The notes under the pieces are model-generated. The model did not search any database. It saw only the letters and a program-made list of their open reading frames with translations, and was not told where the DNA came from. This document shows, in pieces, positions 1 to 6,360 of a stretch of DNA of 8,042 nt (the stretch's first letter is position 1; the number at the start of each line of letters is the position of its first letter). The translations under genes and the position numbers were made by a program. The stretch is from Clostridia bacterium (GTDB lineage Bacteria > Bacillota > Clostridia > Oscillospirales > CAG-272), in contig CAADYN010000248.1 of the NCBI GenBank assembly GCA_900753285.1, positions 1-8,042 on the forward strand, read 5' to 3'.

Positions 1-130
1 AAGGCTTATGCTTCATCGCGCCCCAAAACTCACCGCGCGCACATTTTATGCTCCACTACTACATCTTACGCAAAACCGCGCGACTAATCGGTTGAAATGT
101 GCGGAGACGGCAGTAAACCATATAAGCCAA

Positions 131-346
131 ACTCCACCGGAAGCCGGTACTCCGCACTTACATAGTAAGTGCAAGGGGCAGGCGTTTGAACCCCTCTGTG
201 CGCCCTCCGCGTAGGAGCATACAATGAAATCGAAAGAGCGCAGCTCTTTCTTCTTTTTTCTTCACTTAAAACTTAAGTGAAACCTTATCAAGGAAAGTTT
301 CATAGAAAACTCAAGTTGTCTAAGGTAGAAAGGACTGCGTCCTTCC
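131..346 (+). repeat. Family B hairpin-rich intergenic repeat, left copy
   Basis: This stretch matches the reverse complement of 7801-8042. The strongest block is a perfect 25-base match, 194-218 against 7973-7997, plus the nonamer GGCGTTTGA (181-189 against 8002-8010) and CTAAGGTA near 320. It is a chain of hairpins: ACCGG-aag-CCGGT (136-148), GCACTTAC-ata-GTAAGTGC (154-172), AGGGG/CCCCT around the GGCGTTTGA loop (174-195), CTCC-gcgta-GGAG (206-218), GAAAGAGC-gca-GCTCTTTC (232-250), TTCACTTAA-aac-TTAAGTGAA (261-281), CCTT-atc-AAGG (283-293) and AAGGAC-tgc-GTCCTT (330-344). The last one ends three bases before the topoisomerase stop codon and could help end that transcript, although no T-run follows it on the minus strand. 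Bases 1-130 show no gene and no structure I can support; the short plus-strand frame at 8-214 lacks a ribosome site and protein-like composition. Confidence 0.8.
154..172. repeat. Small inserted palindrome in family B left copy
   Basis: GCACTTAC-ata-GTAAGTGC is a perfect 8-base-pair hairpin lying between the ACCGG hairpin and the GGCGTTTGA hairpin. The right copy of family B has no counterpart between those parts. It differs from the palindrome at 2574-2591 by one matched base pair (C-G against T-A) and by the loop. Confidence 0.65.
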
Positions 347-347
347 A

Positions 348-2360
348 TCACACATCCGCATCCTTCAAAAATTCGTGCCCGTGCTCGGCAATGTACCGCT
401 TTCTTCCGGGGAGATTGTCGCCGAGCATTATGTCAAACATCTCCGCTGTAGCCGCCGCGTCCGAGGGCATTACTCGAATCAGCCTGCGCGACGCGGGATT
501 CATTGTCGTCTTCGCCATCATGTCGGCGGAGTTTTCGCCAAGACCCTTTGAACGTTGTAAAGTATATTTCTTGCCCGCAGCTTCGAGCCGCTTCACTATC
601 TCGTTTTTCTCGAATTCGTTGTACGCGAACTCTATCTCGCCCTTGTTCGGAGTAATCTCAAACAGCGGAGTTTCGGCAATGTACACCTTTCCCTCGCGGA
701 GCAGAGTCGGCAGCAGGCGGTAGAACAGCGTCAGGAGCAGTGTCCGAATCTGGAAACCGTCCTCGTCCGCATCCGTACAGATAATAATCTTGTTCCAGCG
801 CAGGTTCGCTATGTCAAACGCCGCCATGTCCGTCTTGTGCTTCCCTTGCAGCTCCACTCCGCAGCCGATTACTCTCAGCAGGTCGCAGATGATGTCGCTT
901 TTGAAAATCCTCTCGTAGGAAGCCTTAATGCAGTTCAGAGTTTTGCCGCGCACCGGGATTATCGCCTGAAATTCCGCGTTTCTCGCCAGCTTGCAGGACG
1001 TCATAGCGGAGTCTCCCTCGACTATATAGACCTCGCGCAGCTCCGGATCCTTCGAGCGGCAGGCTACAAACTTCTCCACCCTGTTCGACACGTCCGTTGA
1101 GGCGGCGAGCTTCTTTTTCAGGTTCATTCGGGTGGATTCCGCCTGCTCGCGGGAGCGCTTGTTCACGAGAACCTGTCCGCAGAGCCTGTCCGCGTCGACC
1201 GGATTTTCCGCGAAGAAATATTCAAGCTGATTGCGTAAAAACTCGTTCATCGCGTCGGCTATAAAGGTGTTGGTTATTGCCTTTTTTGTCTGGTTGGCGT
1301 ATGAGGTCTGCGTGGAAAAGCTGTTTGTGACGAGAATCAGGCAGTCCTCAACGTCGGCGAAGGTGATTTTTGACTCGTTTTTGTTGTACTTCCCCGTCGC
1401 CTTGAGCCGCTTGTCTATGGCGTAGACGAAGGAGAGCTTGACTGCCTTTTCGGGAGAGCCGCCGTGCTCGAGGAAGCTGGAGTTATGGTAATACTCGATT
1501 ACGTTGACCTGCTTCGAGACGGTGAAGGCGATATCCGCGACGAGCTTGTAGTCCTTCATGTCTTCCCTGTCGCGTCCCTTGGTTTCGAGGTGGAATTTGG
1601 CAATTTTTGTCTCCGCGGTGTCTCCGGCAAGCTCGGCGATGTAGTCGGTGATTCCGTTTTCGTAGAAGAAATTTTCCTCTGCGAACGAGCCGTCGTCGTT
1701 TTCCCAGCGGAAGATGAAGCGTATGCCGGAATTGACGACCGCCTGCCTTTTGAGCATGTCGGAGTAATACTCGCGGGGGATGTTTATATCGGTGAAGACT
1801 TCGAGGTCGGGGAGCCATCGCTGAACCGTGCCGGTACGTCTTTCCTTTTTGTCGAGGGTACGGACTTGCAGCTCTGTGACGGGTTTTCCCTTCTCGAAGC
1901 TGATTTCGGAGACTTCCGCGCCGTTATAGGATTTTACTTTAAAGTAGCTGCTTGAATACTGTGTAGCGCACGCGCCGAGACCGTTCAGTCCGAGGGAGTA
2001 TTCATACGCGCCGGAGTCGGAGTTATTCTGGTACTTACCTCCCGCGTAGAGTTCGCAGTAGACGAGGTCCCAGTTCCATCTCTGCTCACCCTCGTTCCAA
2101 CCGAGCGGGATTCCGCGGCCGAAGTCCTCCACCTCGACGGAGTGATCGCGGTAGGCAGTGATGATGATATCCTTACCGTAGCCTTCGCGGGCTTCATCTA
2201 CCGAGTTTGAGAGGATTTCAAAGACGGAATGTTCGCAGCCTTCGAGACCGTCCGAGCCGAATATGACAGCGGGGCGTTTTCGTACTCTATCCGCGCCTTT
2301 TAGTGAGGTAATCGACTGATTATTATAAGCGGGGGTGGTTTGTTTTGTTGATTTTCTCAT
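348..2360 (-). CDS. Type IIA DNA topoisomerase subunit B (ParE/GyrB family), divergent clostridial form
   Basis: This is the ATPase and TOPRIM subunit of a gyrase/topoisomerase IV enzyme, which passes one DNA duplex through another using ATP. At 670 residues it is full length for the family. Visible in order: GHKL ATPase with E48, N52 (SNSVDEA) and D79 in DFGRGIP; the ATP lid GLNGLG at 124-129; the transducer lysine motif QTK at 357-359; TOPRIM acids in EGDSA (448-452) and DADEDG (D530, D532, D534); and KGLGE at 605-609 near the normal C-terminus. Several usual positions are changed: GLHGVG is GLNGLG, DGAHIRT is DGFQIRT, and the two glycines after EGDSA are Met-Thr. This suggests a divergent paralogue rather than the main gyrB; calling it ParE or GyrB is not certain. 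The ATG is preceded by AAAGGA four bases upstream. No A-subunit gene follows in the 347 bases downstream, although parE is often followed by parC. Confidence 0.92.
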   Translation of the reverse strand: MRKSTKQTTPAYNNQSITSLKGADRVRKRPAVIFGSDGLEGCEHSVFEILSNSVDEAREGYGKDIIITAYRDHSVEVEDFGRGIPLGWNEGEQRWNWDLVYCELYAGGKYQNNSDSGAYEYSLGLNGLGACATQYSSSYFKVKSYNGAEVSEISFEKGKPVTELQVRTLDKKERRTGTVQRWLPDLEVFTDINIPREYYSDMLKRQAVVNSGIRFIFRWENDDGSFAEENFFYENGITDYIAELAGDTAETKIAKFHLETKGRDREDMKDYKLVADIAFTVSKQVNVIEYYHNSSFLEHGGSPEKAVKLSFVYAIDKRLKATGKYNKNESKITFADVEDCLILVTNSFSTQTSYANQTKKAITNTFIADAMNEFLRNQLEYFFAENPVDADRLCGQVLVNKRSREQAESTRMNLKKKLAASTDVSNRVEKFVACRSKDPELREVYIVEGDSAMTSCKLARNAEFQAIIPVRGKTLNCIKASYERIFKSDIICDLLRVIGCGVELQGKHKTDMAAFDIANLRWNKIIICTDADEDGFQIRTLLLTLFYRLLPTLLREGKVYIAETPLFEITPNKGEIEFAYNEFEKNEIVKRLEAAGKKYTLQRSKGLGENSADMMAKTTMNPASRRLIRVMPSDAAATAEMFDIMLGDNLPGRKRYIAEHGHEFLKDADV

Positions 2361-2387
2361 GTTTTCCTTTTATATTAACAAAGCTCA

Positions 2388-2432
2388 AAGAATCCCGCGG
2401 CAACGACAAAAGCAGCGTCAAACGGGATTCTT
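2388..2432 (-). promoter_or_regulatory. Inverted repeat in the topoisomerase leader
   Basis: A perfect 10-base inverted repeat, AAGAATCCCG (2388-2397) and CGGGATTCTT (2423-2432), encloses a 25-base loop 28 bases upstream of the topoisomerase start codon. In the mRNA it would form a stable stem just before the ribosome site (AAAGGA, about 2365-2370). No run of U follows it, so it is not a standard terminator. It could be an attenuator-like element, an operator or a processing site; which of these is unknown. No convincing promoter was found between it and the start codon. Confidence 0.45.
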
Positions 2433-2514
2433 CGGCGGTATTTTTTTATGGGGTAGTGCTGATAAAATTATGCGGTTTCAGCCTTTTGGTACGCGCTTAG
2501 TTTAACCATATTCG

Positions 2515-2740
2515 GATGAAATTAAGCGGTTGCAATTCGTTAATTCTACTTTTTTTCTCCTTTAGCGAGGAGTGCATTTACAAGTAAATGCCAAAGTAGC
2601 AAAAAAAGAGGAACTTTCTTGGAAGTCTTGGGTGTTTCGAGCTTTGCGAAGCTCGCCTTAGGACGTTGTCCTAAGAACCTATGAGCCTTTGAAAAGGCTC
2701 AAGCGAAACTTTTCACTGGGTAAGGTGTCGTGCATCATGC
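2515..2740 (+). repeat. Family A hairpin-rich intergenic repeat, copy 1
   Basis: A direct copy of 6075-6286; the two align without gaps for the first 58 bases and are identical over 2546-2572 and 6106-6132. It occupies the gap between the SecB-like gene and the topoisomerase gene. Stems: an outer CTACTTT/AAAGTAG pair (2546-2552, 2593-2599) enclosing CTCC/GGAG (2557-2572) and an extra palindrome at 2574-2591; CGAGCTT-tgcg-AAGCTCG (2638-2655); CTTAGGAC-gtt-GTCCTAAG (2657-2675); TGAGCCTT-tgaa-AAGGCTCA (2682-2701). A conserved unpaired tail, GGTGTCGTGCATCATGC, ends at 2740. Bases 2741-2815 hold only GCCTAA-tt-TTAGGC (about 2749-2762) and a palindrome over the next stop codon. Bases 2460-2480 hold a weaker version of the 20-base motif that opens the repeat (GATRAAATYAWGCRGT). 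Confidence 0.85.
2574..2591. repeat. Small inserted palindrome in family A copy 1
   Basis: GCATTTAC-aa-GTAAATGC is a perfect 8-base-pair hairpin inside copy 1. Copy 2 has only five bases (GAAAA) at the equivalent place, where copy 1 has twenty. The outer stem CTACTTT/AAAGTAG still pairs around it. A near-identical palindrome sits at 154-172. Confidence 0.7.
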
Positions 2741-2802
2741 TTACTATTGCCTAATTTTAGGCGGATTCAGCTCAAATTTCAGCTTCACGAAGTCAAGTAA
2801 AT

Positions 2803-2816
2803 ACAGGCGCGCCTGT
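2803..2816 (-). terminator. GC-rich palindrome at the end of the SecB-like gene, possible weak terminator
   Basis: ACAGGCGCGCCTGT is a perfect 14-base palindrome overlapping the last base of the SecB-like gene's TAA stop codon. Read on the minus strand it can form a short GC-rich stem followed by ATTTACTT. The U-run is poor and the loop would be tight, so termination here is only a possibility. Confidence 0.3.
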
Positions 2817-3388
2817 TATTTCATGGGAATTATCGGGACGCCGCCGTTCTGTGCGGTAAGCTCCGCGACGACAAGAGCCGCCTTTGCGCTCATCTGCTGA
2901 ACAAGCACGGGGCAGTTCTTCTTAAACTCGTCCGCGAGGTCTATCGTATGCCAGTCGATCTCGTCTCTCGTTCCGGGGTTGAACACGAGCATCACCGCGA
3001 ACGACACGGAAAGCACGAACGGTCCGTCGGGGTCGAATCTGAGCGTTCTATTGAATGTAGTCTTAACTCCAGCCTGACCCATGACCTGCGCGACGATGGT
3101 ATCCTTTACGCCGAGCTTGAACTGAGCTGTTCCGGGGGTAGGTCTTGTAGTTTCGTAGCTTACGTTATCGAGGACGATTCTTCTCTCGGCGAGGAAGTAT
3201 CTATTGAAGTCGAATCCCTCGGGTGTATGGTAGCGGGGTTTTTCGGGATTAACTGACGTCATAGTAGCGTCGGGGATGGGTGCGGCTATGGGTTCTTCTT
3301 TTTCTTCAGCTGCGGGGGTTGCCTTAGCTTCTTCAGCCGCGTTATTTTCGTTTTCCTTAGGATTATTTTTCTTTCCGAAGATTGACAT
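2816..3388 (-). CDS. SecB-fold-like protein of unknown role
   Basis: A 190-residue protein without signal peptide or membrane segment. Residues 1-45 are a charged, Ala/Glu/Lys-rich and probably disordered tail. Residues about 65-190 resemble the SecB chaperone fold: an opening strand (RRIVLDNVSYET) ending near a proline-rich turn, a central strand pair (TLRFDP, FVLSVSFAVMLVFN), then a helical C-terminus (CPVLVQQMSAKAALVVAELTAQNGG) ending VPIIP, which parallels the SecB pattern of an Ala-rich helix followed by a Gly-Pro turn. SecB binds unfolded proteins for export in Proteobacteria; a SecB-like domain in a clostridium could serve as a toxin-antitoxin chaperone, a phage-type protein or another chaperone. 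No toxin gene is adjacent. The ATG follows AAAGG at nine bases. The WG gene ends 75 bases upstream, so co-transcription is possible. The fold assignment is a pattern judgement, not a search result. Confidence 0.8.
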   Translation of the reverse strand: MSIFGKKNNPKENENNAAEEAKATPAAEEKEEPIAAPIPDATMTSVNPEKPRYHTPEGFDFNRYFLAERRIVLDNVSYETTRPTPGTAQFKLGVKDTIVAQVMGQAGVKTTFNRTLRFDPDGPFVLSVSFAVMLVFNPGTRDEIDWHTIDLADEFKKNCPVLVQQMSAKAALVVAELTAQNGGVPIIPMK

Positions 3389-3463
3389 TGTGGTATACCT
3401 TTCGTATTCTGTGATTTTATTTAATCAAATGATATGATTTATTTGGTTAATGGGGGGAAGATT

Positions 3464-5080
3464 TCATCCCAAAATTTTAGTTTTTCTCATGACCTTAAAC
3501 ACGCTCCAGCCGTTTTCGTTTCTGAACGCTGACACGACGCCGCTCGAATTCTGCGACACGTAGTCGTAGGTGAACGGGAGCACGATGTTTCCGCTCTTGT
3601 CTATCATGCCGTACCTGCCGTCGTCGGTTCCGAGAGTTGCGAGTCCGCCGATGAACGGGGTTGCACTTTTATAAATCGGCTGAGCAATCCACTCGCCCTC
3701 GACGCTGAGCACGCCGTACATACCGTCGGAGTCACGTTTCAGTACGACCGCGCCCTCGGAATATCCCGTCATGGTATAGCCTGCGGGGAGATCGTACTCG
3801 CTTCCGTCGGGGTGGATGAGGATATCCCTGTCCTCGACCACTCTTACGACACCTCTCACGGCGTAGTTATAGTAGTCTACTGTCTGTAGTCTCACTCTTG
3901 TAAGTCCGCTGTCGAAGTAGTAGAAACCGATGCTCTCGATTCCGTTTGTCATGGGGGGGAGCAAAAAATCCTTGACGTACCTGTCGTACTGATTGACGTA
4001 GACGCGGGTATTATCGAAGGCTTTTCTGCCGTTTTCGTCGACAAAGGACATGGAGTCGCGCTCGGAGTTATTCTCGATGACGGCTCCGCGGTTCAGGGTA
4101 AAGTTATGCGCGGTTTTGAACCTATATTCGGTGAGCATACCTGTTTTCTCGCCCTCGGCGTTCTTCACGGCATAAGCCCAGAGGTCAGTGAGTCTTGCGT
4201 CGGGTGTTTCTCCCTCATCGACCGAGTATTTTTCGGGGTAGACTGCTGTGGAGTCGGACTTACCGAACGAGGCGGGGTAGTCGAAGTATAGTCCCACGTT
4301 GTCGCCGTCGGCGGAGATATCGCACGGGACGAAGCTTTTTCCGTCGTCGGATAGGGTATAGTAGAGGTTTTCGCCGTTCTCGTCGGTGCGCATGAACACG
4401 GGCTTGCCGCTTTTGTCCCTCATATACGCGGGCGAATACTTATCGTAGGCGTAGCGGGAGAGCGCGTTTCCGTCGGAGTCTATGAGGAAAATCTCGTCGC
4501 CGCTGTCCATGAGGATATATCCCATGTAGACCTCAACTGCGGGGCGTATTTCTGCTCCGGTTTTGGTGGCGACATAAGGTTCGGAGTCGTCCTCGGGGTA
4601 AACGACGGTATTTTTTTCGGCGGTTCTCTTACTAAGCGCGAATTTTTGTGGGAGCTTATAGTCAAAGGTCATTTTCGCGAGCACCGAGCCTGTGGTAAAC
4701 GTCGCGGACGGGGTATATCCCTCGTCAAGTCGCAGAGACACGCGGGGGATGGCGATAGTTCTGTCCTCAAGCTCGTCGGCGGAGTAGGCTTTCTTTACAT
4801 TTGTCGTTCTGTCGGCGTAGGAGTAGGAGCTTTGCGTGCCTTTTGTCTCTTGTGAAGTCTCCGCAGAAGTTTCATCGGAGTCCGGTTTCAGTCCGGCGAG
4901 GGAAGAGAAGACGTCTGAGCTGTCGGTTTCGGTCGCGTTATCATCCTTTGCAAAGATTTTATATCTGTCGAGGAACGAGAGGTCATAATAGCCGAGGAAG
5001 TAGAGGATAACGAGAGCCGCGATGCCGAAGATGAGGACGAACGCCGCGAGGTGCCTGAGTTTTTGGGGAAAATTGTTCAT
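3464..5080 (-). CDS. Membrane-anchored WG-repeat protein
   Basis: A 538-residue protein with one N-terminal membrane helix (about residues 10-31, preceded by KLRH), giving a short cytoplasmic tip and a large outside domain. After it comes a Ser/Thr/Asp/Glu-rich linker (about 45-95), then a beta-rich body. The C-terminal part (about 453-530) carries WG-type repeats: YGVLSVEGEWIAQPIY, then YGMIDKSGNIVLPFTYDYV, then a third degenerate unit with NGWSVF. An earlier segment (IFLIDSDGNALSRY) has the same strand pattern, so more of the protein may be a repeat fold. WG-repeat proteins are common on clostridial surfaces and their ligands are mostly unknown. I start at the ATG at 5080, one base after the rlmH stop. 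A TTG 57 bases further upstream would put 19 polar residues before the helix and overlap rlmH, which is less likely. There is no good ribosome site, which fits translational coupling to rlmH. Confidence 0.85.
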   Translation of the reverse strand: MNNFPQKLRHLAAFVLIFGIAALVILYFLGYYDLSFLDRYKIFAKDDNATETDSSDVFSSLAGLKPDSDETSAETSQETKGTQSSYSYADRTTNVKKAYSADELEDRTIAIPRVSLRLDEGYTPSATFTTGSVLAKMTFDYKLPQKFALSKRTAEKNTVVYPEDDSEPYVATKTGAEIRPAVEVYMGYILMDSGDEIFLIDSDGNALSRYAYDKYSPAYMRDKSGKPVFMRTDENGENLYYTLSDDGKSFVPCDISADGDNVGLYFDYPASFGKSDSTAVYPEKYSVDEGETPDARLTDLWAYAVKNAEGEKTGMLTEYRFKTAHNFTLNRGAVIENNSERDSMSFVDENGRKAFDNTRVYVNQYDRYVKDFLLPPMTNGIESIGFYYFDSGLTRVRLQTVDYYNYAVRGVVRVVEDRDILIHPDGSEYDLPAGYTMTGYSEGAVVLKRDSDGMYGVLSVEGEWIAQPIYKSATPFIGGLATLGTDDGRYGMIDKSGNIVLPFTYDYVSQNSSGVVSAFRNENGWSVFKVMRKTKILG

Positions 5081-5081
5081 A

Positions 5082-5564
5082 TTATTTATGGTACTTTGAG
5101 CCGGACTGTATTTCGCCCGCGCGGTAGATTTGCTCAAGCAGCATCACGCGGAACAGCTCATGGGGGAAGGTCATTTTCGAGACGGAAAGCTTCAGCTTAG
5201 CCGCGTTTTTGACCTTATCCGAGAGACCGTGGGACGAGCCGATGACGAACGCGACCTCAGAAAATCCGGACAGCGCGAAGTCGGAGAGCCTCTGTGAAAA
5301 TTCCTCCGAGGACAGCTCTTTTCCCTCGACGCACATGGCAACGAGAGCGGAGCGCGGGGAAATTTCGGCAAGTATCTTGTCCGCTTCCTTATCGAGGGCG
5401 AGCTTTATCGCGTTATCGGAAGGATTCTGCGGGAGGGGTTCGGGTTTCGGTTCGGCTACGGTGACGGAGAAATTTTTATTCAGCCGTGCGAGATACTCGT
5501 CGGACGCTGCTTTGAAGGCGGGTTCGGTGAGCTTGCCCATAGCGACTATTTTAATTTTTAACAT
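5082..5564 (-). CDS. rlmH: 23S rRNA (pseudouridine1915-N3)-methyltransferase RlmH
   Basis: RlmH is a SPOUT-class enzyme that methylates pseudouridine 1915 in helix 69 of 23S rRNA on the assembled 70S ribosome, using S-adenosylmethionine. From the ATG at 5564 it has 160 residues, the usual length. The family marks are all here: MLKIKIVAMGKL at the start, LVAMCVEGKELSSEEF around residue 80, the SAM-binding knot loop FVIGSSHGLS at 106-115 (most homologues have IGG in place of IGS), SKMTFPHELFRVMLLEQIYRA at 129-149, and the C-terminal YHK that closes the active site. The preceding GTG (5567) is an alternative start one codon longer. The ATG shares its A with the TGA stop of the upstream gene, so translation is probably coupled. 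It is the most secure identification in the window. Confidence 0.97.
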   Translation of the reverse strand: MLKIKIVAMGKLTEPAFKAASDEYLARLNKNFSVTVAEPKPEPLPQNPSDNAIKLALDKEADKILAEISPRSALVAMCVEGKELSSEEFSQRLSDFALSGFSEVAFVIGSSHGLSDKVKNAAKLKLSVSKMTFPHELFRVMLLEQIYRAGEIQSGSKYHK

Positions 5565-5956
5565 CACTTAAAAAACATTAGCTCTATATAGCTGACGGCG
5601 AGGGTGAGGAGCATTGGCAGGATGATATAGACGAGCCTCTGCGCCCTTTGTTTATTTTCGGTTTGTTTTCCGAGGAACTCCATTTTCCTGTCGCTCGACC
5701 ATTTTTCGGGCAGCTCGTCGATTGTACGTTCCTCGCGGTTGAAGGTAAAGCCGTTTAGTACATAGAACGCGACGAAGCAGCCTGCGCCGAATAGGGCATA
5801 GAGGGTAGTTCCGGCGTAGTATATCCAGAGCTGACCCGTTCTTTCGGCGAGGTTGATGACAAGGCGCAGGAGGGCATAAAACAGAGCGAAATTGAGCAGG
5901 AGAATGCCGATTTTACGCAGGACCTTATTCCCCGGGGATTGTGGGTTTTGTTTCAT
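5564..5956 (-). CDS. Small membrane protein, three predicted helices, function unknown
   Basis: A 130-residue protein I cannot assign to a named family. Hydrophobic segments lie at about residues 16-36 (GILLLNFALFYALLRLVINL), 44-67 (WIYYAGTTLYALFGAGCFVAFYVL) and 108-128 (LVYIILPMLLTLAVSYIELMF). A charged hydrophilic loop (about 70-106) holds two Arg/Glu stretches, EERTIDELPEKWSSDRK and GKQTENKQRAQR. It is the first gene of a tight operon with rlmH and the WG-repeat protein: its stop TGA and the rlmH ATG share one base. There is no clear Shine-Dalgarno sequence before the ATG (the preceding bases read CAATACATAACAT), so start choice is supported mainly by the open frame and hydropathy. The order suggests a cell-envelope role but does not prove one. 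Confidence 0.75.
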   Translation of the reverse strand: MKQNPQSPGNKVLRKIGILLLNFALFYALLRLVINLAERTGQLWIYYAGTTLYALFGAGCFVAFYVLNGFTFNREERTIDELPEKWSSDRKMEFLGKQTENKQRAQRLVYIILPMLLTLAVSYIELMFFK

Positions 5957-6003
5957 ATGTTATGTATTGATGTGGGCATTGGCATGATGTGGGTGGGGGA
6001 CTT

Positions 6004-6030
6004 ATTTTAGCCTTTTGTTGATGAAATCAA
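6004..6030 (-). promoter_or_regulatory. Possible promoter for the membrane protein-rlmH-WG operon
   Basis: On the minus strand TTGATT (6030-6025) is followed by TAAAAT (6009-6004) after a 15-base spacer, which is shorter than the preferred 17. Transcription would start about 40 bases before the ATG at 5956. The -35-like part is one of four versions of the motif GATRAAATYAAGC found around family A repeats (2460, 2515, 6020, 6075), so it may instead simply be repeat sequence. Confidence 0.25.
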
Positions 6031-6074
6031 GCGTGTACGATGTGTTAGTTCTCGCTAAATTTCAACTCTTTTCA

Positions 6075-6286
6075 GACAAAATCAAGCAGTTGCAGCTTCT
6101 TAGTCCTACTTTTTTTCTCCTTTAGCGAGGAGGAAAAAAAGTAGCAAAAAAAGAGGAACTTTCTTTTCTCACGCCTGAGATTTCGAACTCTGCGGAGTTC
6201 GACTTAGGACGTTGTCCTAAGAACCTATGACCTTTTGAAAAAGGTCAATCAAAACTTTTCACTGGACAAGGTGTCGTGCATCATGC
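6075..6286 (+). repeat. Family A hairpin-rich intergenic repeat, copy 2
   Basis: A direct copy of 2515-2740 lying between galK and the membrane protein operon. Stems: a long hairpin CTACTTTTTTTC/GAAAAAAAGTAG (6106-6117, 6133-6144) with TCC/GGA inside and an 8-base loop TTTAGCGA; TCGAACTC-tgcg-GAGTTCGA (6183-6202); CTTAGGAC-gtt-GTCCTAAG (6203-6221); TGACCTTT-tgaa-AAAGGTCA (6228-6247). The linker GAACCTATGA and the tail TTTTCACTGG...GGTGTCGTGCATCATGC match copy 1. Compared with copy 1, two stems carry matched double changes. The remainder of this 440-base gap holds the possible operon promoter (6004-6030) and several hairpins at 6298-6386; bases 5957-6003 show nothing else. Confidence 0.85.
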
Positions 6287-6297
6287 CTGCAAATTCT

Positions 6298-6350
6298 AAA
6301 ATCGAACGATTTTGACTAAACTATGTTTTGAATAGTTTTTTTAGTTTTTT
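6298..6350 (+). terminator. Plus-strand terminator-like hairpins after family A copy 2
   Basis: AAAATCG-aa-CGATTTT (6298-6313) is followed by AAACTAT-gttttga-ATAGTTT (6318-6338), running straight into a T-run (6336-6342) and a second one (6345-6350). This is intrinsic-terminator architecture for plus-strand transcription, though the stem is AT-rich. No plus-strand protein gene lies upstream; the nearest candidate transcript is family A copy 2 itself. On the minus strand the same hairpins lack a U-run. Confidence 0.4.
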
Positions 6351-6360
6351 AGGGGGTGCG

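Noticed and set aside
174..200. tRNA T-arm-like sequence (GGGG...GTTTGAACCCC)
   Set aside because: The loop lacks TTCRA and no acceptor, D or anticodon arms can be folded around it; the matching copy at the right end has a quite different stem.
8..214. Short plus-strand open frame of 68 codons
   Set aside because: It has no ribosome site and its composition is not protein-like; its 3' half lies inside the family B repeat.
277..723. Plus-strand open frame opposite the topoisomerase gene (and others at 1464-1955, 6760-7206)
   Set aside because: These are antisense shadows of confidently identified genes, caused by GC-rich codon use.
5081..5137. TTG start at 5137 for the WG-repeat protein
   Set aside because: It would overlap rlmH by 56 bases and add a polar tail before the membrane helix; the ATG at 5080, directly after the rlmH stop, fits better.
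2515..6286. CRISPR array
   Set aside because: There are only two long copies 3.5 kb apart; there are no short regular repeats, spacers or cas genes.
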